From contig SYAK01000307.1 in NCBI GenBank assembly GCA_005788935.1, positions 1-9,447 on the forward strand: 9,447 nt of DNA. The letters are read 5' to 3'. A program made the position numbers and the translations under genes. Of this stretch, positions 5,537-9,447 are shown piece by piece. How positions within the stretch are numbered: the stretch's first letter is position 1; each line of letters starts with the position of its first letter. The stretch comes from Pseudomonadota bacterium (GTDB taxonomy: Bacteria; Myxococcota; UBA9042; PHBI01). The notes beneath the pieces were generated by a model. It ran no database searches and was not told the DNA's origin. It worked only from the letters and a program-made list of their open reading frames with translations.

Positions 5537-6622
5537 TTGGGGTTTCCTGACGCGACGTCAGAGAATCGGCGCGACGGCCTCCTGAGCCATCTGCGAGGCC
5601 TGCGTGACGCGGTCGATGCGGCGATGGTGCTCGGGGCCTCCGTGGTGCGACGCGCGGGGCCCGCAGCCGAGGTTGAGGCGTGGCGGGCGCTCCGACGGCT
5701 CGTCGGACCCGCTGGCGAGACCCGCACCGGGGAGGCCGTCCCCGCGGTGACGCTCGCCCGCCTCGCCCATGGGGCGCGGGTGACGATCCTCGCCGCCACG
5801 CGCGCCCCCGATCTCGCTCCCCTCCTGCGGGCGCGATGTGCGGCGATCGAGCGCCACGCGGCCATCCTCGAGCTCGTCACGGCCCGTGTCGGCGAGGTCC
5901 TTGGCCCGCTCGGGGCAGAGACGACGTGCCTGCTGAAAGGCTCGGCTGCCATCGGGCTCGCATACGACCGGCCCGCCGAGCGGGAGCGTCGCGATCTCGA
6001 CCTGCTCGTCCTGCCATCGGCCTTCCAGGGGGTGCGTACCGCGCTCTGGAACGACGGCTGGCGGGATGACCCGACGCGCGACGCGCCCGGCCCGCCGTTT
6101 TCGGGGCGCTCCTTCGGCATGGTGCGACGCTTCGGGGCGGTCACGGTGAGCCTCGACCTGCACCGCGACCTCGTCGATCGCGCCTGGTGCGGGCTACGCG
6201 GGCCGGCCTTCCGGGAGGCATTCCTCGCGGGTGCTATCCGGGGGCGGGCGCCGCTGCCCGTGTCGTCCCCGGTCGACACCGGGCTCCACACGCTCGCGCA
6301 CCTCGCTGCGGGCGGGTTCCGGCCGACCCTTGGCGCCTGGATCGACCTCACGCGCCTCGTGCCCGGCGTCGGACCCGAGGCGTTGGCCGAGGCCGCCGCG
6401 CGCTGGCGCCTGCGCGGGGCCGCATGGGTCGGCGTCGCAACGCTGGGACGCTGGTTCGGGCAGGCGCTGACGGAGCACGCGCGGGCCCTCGACCTGCCAC
6501 GCGCCCGGCAGGCCCTGCTGTCACGCATCTACGGCGGCGACGGCGGCGACCTCTTGACCGCCCCGACGACAGCGCTGCGGGCCGTGCATGCGGCGCGTGC
6601 GCTGCTGGGCGACCCGGACTGA
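5537..6622 (+). CDS. Nucleotidyltransferase-fold protein (NTP_transf_5-like)
   Basis: A protein of up to 361 residues resembling the uncharacterised nucleotidyltransferase family (Pfam NTP_transf_5). Core motifs: [10 protein letters not shown] (residues 131-140), the Gly-Ser motif region of the polymerase-beta-like fold; R-R-D-L-D-L-L-V (151-158) with metal-binding Asp153 and Asp155; and V-S-L-D-L-H-R-D-L (204-212), with Asp207 a candidate third acidic residue and the typical D-L-H motif. A later [11 protein letters not shown] (265-275) is also usual in the family. The start is uncertain: TTG at 5537, six bases after the preceding stop, keeps the operon tight; ATG at 5624 (332 residues) is the alternative. 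No signal peptide or membrane segment, so cytoplasmic. Third gene of the operon; the transferred nucleotide and acceptor are unknown. Confidence 0.8.
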   Translation: MGFPDATSENRRDGLLSHLRGLRDAVDAAMVLGASVVRRAGPAAEVEAWRALRRLVGPAGETRTGEAVPAVTLARLAHGARVTILAATRAPDLAPLLRARCAAIERHAAILELVTARVGEVLGPLGAETTCLLKGSAAIGLAYDRPAERERRDLDLLVLPSAFQGVRTALWNDGWRDDPTRDAPGPPFSGRSFGMVRRFGAVTVSLDLHRDLVDRAWCGLRGPAFREAFLAGAIRGRAPLPVSSPVDTGLHTLAHLAAGGFRPTLGAWIDLTRLVPGVGPEALAEAAARWRLRGAAWVGVATLGRWFGQALTEHARALDLPRARQALLSRIYGGDGGDLLTAPTTALRAVHAARALLGDPD

Positions 6623-6664
6623 GGCGAGCCGCGGGCACGGCGGAGGGTTGCGCTCGCGCTCGCC
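6623..6664 (+). terminator. Possible stem-loop after the three-gene operon
   Basis: GGCGAGC (6623-6629) directly follows the stop and is complementary to GCTCGCC (6658-6664), with a 28-base GC-rich loop between. There is no T-run, and a long loop weakens the case. It could still end operon transcription or separate it from yebC. Confidence 0.2.
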
Positions 6665-6735
6665 ATCAGCGGCGGGCTCGTGCTATGCGCGCGGCGTCGG
6701 GCGCAGGCAAGAGCCCCCCGACGAGGGACACCGAG

Positions 6736-7458
6736 ATGGGACGTGCATTCGAAAACCGCAAGATGAGCATGTTCGCGCGCTGGGACCGCATGGCCAAGGC
6801 CTTCGCCCGCGTCGCGAAGGACATCACCATCGCTGTCAAGGCCTCGGGCCCGAACCCCGAGTCGAACTCGGCGCTGCGCCGCGCGATCCAGAACGGCCGC
6901 GCCGCCAACATGCCGCGCGACCGCATCGAGGGTGCCATCAAGCGGGCGCTCGGCCCGGACACCGCCGATTACCAGGAGCTCATCTACGAGGGGTACGCGC
7001 CGCATGGTGTGGCCCTCGTCGTCGAGACCGCGACCGACAACCCGACGCGCACCGTCGCCAACGTCCGCATGCACTTCAACAAGGGCGGCGGTAACCTCGG
7101 GGCGGCTGGCAGCGTGGCCTTCATGTTCCGCCGCCGCGGCGTCTTCAAGCTGAAGGCCGCTGGCCTCGATCTCGACACGCTCGAGCTCGAGCTCATCGAC
7201 CACGGGCTCGAGGACCTCGAGCGGGCGACCGACGACGCGGACGAGGCGATCGTCATCGCGCGCTGTGCCTTCAACGACTTCGGGGCGTTGCAAAACGCCA
7301 TCGAGGCGCGCGGGCTGACCCCCGTCTCGGCCGAGTCGGCCTATATCGCCGAGAGCGAGGTGACGCTCGATGACGCGCAGATGAACGACGTCCTCGCCCT
7401 CATCGACCGCCTCGAGCAGGACGAGGACGTCCAGCGAGTCTACCACAACGTCGCGTAA
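6736..7458 (+). CDS. YebC/PmpR family protein (TACO1-like)
   Basis: A 240-residue protein of the YebC/PmpR/TACO1 family. Members were described as DNA-binding transcriptional regulators and, more recently, as ribosome-associated factors that help translate proline-rich sequences. The N-terminus is M-G-R-A-F-E-N-R-K, not the usual M-A-G-H-S-K-W-A-N-I; this variant is familiar from Bacteroidetes and some deltaproteobacteria. Family signatures follow: [12 protein letters not shown] (51-62), [19 protein letters not shown] (84-102), N-K-G-G-G-N-L-G (115-122), G-S-V-A-F-M-F (125-131), and a third domain to the end. ATG 6736 has GAGGGA (6723-6728) seven bases upstream; the long in-frame extension to 6187 overlaps the previous gene and is rejected. 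It is cytoplasmic and probably transcribed separately, as 113 bases separate it from the operon. Confidence 0.95.
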   Translation: MGRAFENRKMSMFARWDRMAKAFARVAKDITIAVKASGPNPESNSALRRAIQNGRAANMPRDRIEGAIKRALGPDTADYQELIYEGYAPHGVALVVETATDNPTRTVANVRMHFNKGGGNLGAAGSVAFMFRRRGVFKLKAAGLDLDTLELELIDHGLEDLERATDDADEAIVIARCAFNDFGALQNAIEARGLTPVSAESAYIAESEVTLDDAQMNDVLALIDRLEQDEDVQRVYHNVA

Positions 7459-7504
7459 GCCGCTGTAACCCATTCAGATCGCACCATTGCCTGCGCGGCG
7501 GACC

Positions 7505-8401
7505 TCAGATGTCGAGGACGCCCGCGCGCTGCAGGACGACGAGGGCCGCGCAGATCTCGAGCCGTGACAGCTTCGAGCTCTCGAACATCTTGCGGATCGA
7601 CAGCTTGCGGTCGACGAGGGTGAGCACCTCGGCGATCTTGAGGTTGTTCAGGAAGACGCGGTGCATCGTGTTCTCGGGGCGCAGCTCGCGACGCTTCGGG
7701 ACGCGCCCGAAGGACTTCAGGGCTGGCTCGTAGAGCCCGAGGAGATGGGCCTCGTTCGAGCGAACGAAGTCGGCGACGTGGTCCTCGACGCGCGCGAGGA
7801 CGAGGAGCCGCTCGATCGAGATGAAGGCCGCGTCCCAGTCGTTGAGCGCGCTGAGCTGCACGACGTCGTCGTAGAGCAGGAAGGTTGCGGGGTCGCGGCC
7901 CGCGATCGGCTCGACGAGCGTCGGCGCGGGTGTGGCGGCGCGGACGTCTGGACGTGCGCGGATGATGGTCTCGGACTCGGCGAAGGCGAGCGCGGCCGAA
8001 TCAAGGGCCGGTGCGTCGTCGGGCGGAGGGGCGGGAAGTTCGTCGGTCCCTGTCGGGGGAAGCCTAGGCCGCTCCGCGCTGCGCGTCGTCGAGCCCGGGC
8101 TGCCTGGCGTCTGCTGTAACGCCGCCCCCGGGGGCACTGGCGGCGGGGCGCGGACGATGCCCGCGTCGCGCGGACGGGCCGCGACACCCGTCCGGGGGCG
8201 GGCGCGGTTGACGAGCAGGTCGACGAGGACGTCGAGGGCCTCGAGCAACGCCACATCCTCGGACGCGAGCGTCGGCTCGGACGCGAGCACCGCCTCACGT
8301 CGGGCGCGCGCGTCGAGCTCGCGCAGCCGCGGCCCGAGCAGGGCCTCGATCTGCGCCACCGGATCGGCGGGATGTGCGGGCGCGTGCCCCGACGCTGCCA
8401 T
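7505..8401 (-). CDS. Unknown protein with winged-helix-like C-terminus
   Basis: A 298-residue protein that I do not recognise. It has three parts: an N-terminal helical segment (about 10-66, with R-L-R-E-L-D-A-R-A-R-R-E), a Pro/Ala/Thr-rich disordered linker (about 67-170), and a C-terminal region (about 171-298). The latter starts with helices around F-L-L-Y-D-D-V-V-Q-L and ends in a wHTH-like stretch: L-N-N-L-K-I-A-E-V-L-T-L-V-D, S-I-R-K-M-F-E-S-S-K-L-S-R-L-E-I, then A-L-V-V-L-Q-R-A-G-V-L-D-I. Such endings resemble winged-helix tails of myxobacterial DUF4388/PATAN-type proteins. ATG 8401 with CTGGAG about 8 bases upstream is preferred; a GTG at 8443, with AGGA upstream, would add 14 residues, but several of those codons have atypical A/T third bases. 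It has no signal peptide. It lies downstream of argD on the same strand and converges with yebC. Confidence 0.8.
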   Translation of the reverse strand: MAASGHAPAHPADPVAQIEALLGPRLRELDARARREAVLASEPTLASEDVALLEALDVLVDLLVNRARPRTGVAARPRDAGIVRAPPPVPPGAALQQTPGSPGSTTRSAERPRLPPTGTDELPAPPPDDAPALDSAALAFAESETIIRARPDVRAATPAPTLVEPIAGRDPATFLLYDDVVQLSALNDWDAAFISIERLLVLARVEDHVADFVRSNEAHLLGLYEPALKSFGRVPKRRELRPENTMHRVFLNNLKIAEVLTLVDRKLSIRKMFESSKLSRLEICAALVVLQRAGVLDI

Positions 8402-8478
8402 GCCTTCGTCTCCAGGTCCGACCAGCGGGAGGCCGACCGTCACCCCTGATTCCTACCGCGACAGACGCGCGCGGGCAA

Positions 8479-8495
8479 CCTGCGACAGTCGCAGG
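8479..8495 (-). terminator. Hairpin after argD
   Basis: A perfect 7-bp inverted repeat, CCTGCGA, three bases, TCGCAGG, begins 18 bases beyond the argD stop on the minus strand and is followed by TTGCCC. It is placed where a terminator would be, but it lacks a real T-tract; it could instead be a site for regulating the downstream gene. Confidence 0.35.
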
Positions 8496-8512
8496 CAAGC
8501 GTTGCGCGTGTC

Positions 8513-9447
8513 TCAGCCTGCCGCGATGACACCCTCGAGGATGGCGAGGGCCGCGTCGACGTCGGCCTCGGTCGTGACGAGCGGTGGCACGAAACGCAGG
8601 GTGCGTCCCTGGACGACATTGATGAGGAGCCCCGCCTCACGCGCCTTGGCGGTCACGGCGAGCGCGAAGTCGTCGGCCGTCGGTCCGTTCGACGCCTCGC
8701 GCCCCGCGAGCTCGAGGCCCTGGACGAGGCCGAGGCCGCGCTGCGCCTTGCAGCGATCCGGGTGGCGGACGACGAGCCCGGCGAGGCCGCAGGCGAGGTG
8801 TCCACCGACACGACGCGCGTTGTCGAGCAGGCCCTCGTCCGCGATGACGTTCAGGACCTCGAGCCCAGCCCGCGTCGCGAGCGCGTTGCCGCCAAACGTC
8901 GTCGCGTGGCTGCCGGGCTCGAAGCCCTTCGCGACCTTCTCGCTGCAGAGCATCGCACCAAGCGGCAACCCGCCCGCGATGCCCTTGGCGGTCGTCAGGA
9001 TGTCAGGCTGCATGCCGAGGTGCTCGTAGCAGAAGAGGCGCCCGGTGCGGCCGACGCCGGTCTGGACCTCGTCGAAGCTGCTGAGGATGTCGCGGGCGTC
9101 GCAGAGCGCGCGCAGGTCCCGGAAGAAGCCGTCGGGAGCCACGTTGATGCCGCCCTCGCACTGGATCGGCTCGACGATGAGCGTGCCGACAGGCGTCGCG
9201 GCCGAGTCGAGGACGCGCGCGACGTCGGCGAGGTCACCGAAGCGGGCGAAGACCACGCCTGGCACGAGGGGCTCGAAACCCTGGTGATATTTCGGCTGTC
9301 CGGTCACCGAGAGGGCCCCGAAGGTGCGCCCGTGGAAGCTGTGGTGGAAGGCGAGGATGCCGGTCTTGTCGGGGCGATTGGCGACCGTCGTCTGGTAGCG
9401 GCGCGCGAGCTTCAGCGCCGCCTCGTTGGCCTCCGCACCCGAGTTGC
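8513..9447 (-). CDS. argD: Acetylornithine-type class III aminotransferase (partial, N-terminus off window)
   Basis: The last 310 residues of a PLP-dependent class III aminotransferase; the frame is open to the right edge. It most resembles N2-acetylornithine aminotransferase, which uses glutamate to make N-acetylornithine in cytoplasmic arginine synthesis, often also serving in lysine synthesis. Motifs in order: N-S-G-A-E-A-N-E-A-A-L-K-L-A-R (1-15), F-H-H-S-F-H-G-R-T (33-41), V-E-P-I-Q-C-E-G-G (91-99), F-D-E-V-Q-T-G-V-G-R-T-G (124-135), T-T-A-K-G-I-A-G-G-L-P-L-G-A (151-164) with Lys154 as the PLP-binding lysine (about 8984-8986), and H-A-T-T-F-G-G-N (near 180). The true start lies beyond the window; GTG near 9307 is an internal valine. 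Ornithine aminotransferase is the main alternative, but the H-A-T-T-F-G-G-N and Q-C-E-G-G forms favour ArgD. Confidence 0.9.
   Translation of the reverse strand, partial: NSGAEANEAALKLARRYQTTVANRPDKTGILAFHHSFHGRTFGALSVTGQPKYHQGFEPLVPGVVFARFGDLADVARVLDSAATPVGTLIVEPIQCEGGINVAPDGFFRDLRALCDARDILSSFDEVQTGVGRTGRLFCYEHLGMQPDILTTAKGIAGGLPLGAMLCSEKVAKGFEPGSHATTFGGNALATRAGLEVLNVIADEGLLDNARRVGGHLACGLAGLVVRHPDRCKAQRGLGLVQGLELAGREASNGPTADDFALAVTAKAREAGLLINVVQGRTLRFVPPLVTTEADVDAALAILEGVIAAG

Noticed and set aside
5329..6528. 399-residue minus-strand frame opposite the nucleotidyltransferase gene
   Set aside because: Composition is Arg/Ser/Ala-rich low complexity with no domain; the plus-strand gene has clear catalytic motifs.
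6665..6735. TGCTATGC at 6681-6688 as a -10 box for yebC
   Set aside because: No acceptable -35 box lies 16-18 bases upstream, so the promoter call would rest on one short match.
6187..7458. Long in-frame extension of YebC to 423 residues
   Set aside because: The extra part overlaps the nucleotidyltransferase gene in another frame; family homology and the ribosome site both place the start at 6736.
7932..9029. 365-residue plus-strand frame spanning argD and the unknown gene
   Set aside because: Runs across two minus-strand genes and their gap; Ser/Arg-rich composition without motifs.

Overview
The window is very GC-rich with strong G/C preference at third codon positions. It carries two or three signal-peptide lipoproteins, a thrombospondin type 3 calcium-binding repeat, an atypical (MGRAFE-type) YebC protein and a bacterial N-terminal-glutamine amidase. 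Together these suggest a Myxococcota or related deltaproteobacterial chromosome. This is inference from gene style; no taxonomic marker in the window proves it. There are no tRNAs, rRNAs, insertion sequences, CRISPR arrays or phage genes that I can see.

Layout: (1) 1-872, conserved translation block: the 3' end of pyrH (UMP kinase), a gap with a perfect hairpin and a plausible promoter, then frr (ribosome recycling factor). (2) 1057-1767, a lipoprotein of unknown function. (3) 1889-2191 (minus), a 100-residue protein whose last 82 residues are almost all Asp/Glu. Divergent to it is a hotdog-fold thioesterase (2407-2901), with an inverted repeat in the shared upstream region. (4) 2926-3480 (minus), a clear homologue of the eukaryotic N-terminal glutamine amidase NTAQ1, with its Cys-His-Asp triad. 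(5) 3527-6622, a tight three-gene operon: a TSP3-repeat lipoprotein, a class I SAM methyltransferase with its own lipoprotein signal and a His-rich linker, and an NTP_transf_5-type nucleotidyltransferase. (6) 6736-7458, a YebC/PmpR family protein. (7) 7505-9447 (minus), a Pro/Ala-rich unknown protein with a winged-helix-like C-terminus, and the 3' part of an acetylornithine-type aminotransferase (argD), running off the right edge.

The housekeeping genes (pyrH, frr, yebC, argD) are ordinary. The most interesting content is the NTAQ1 homologue, which implies a Gln branch of an N-degron pathway in a bacterium. Next are the methyltransferase that appears to be exported and lipidated in an operon with a second lipoprotein, and the near-pure acidic protein. 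No complete new defence or mobile system is visible.
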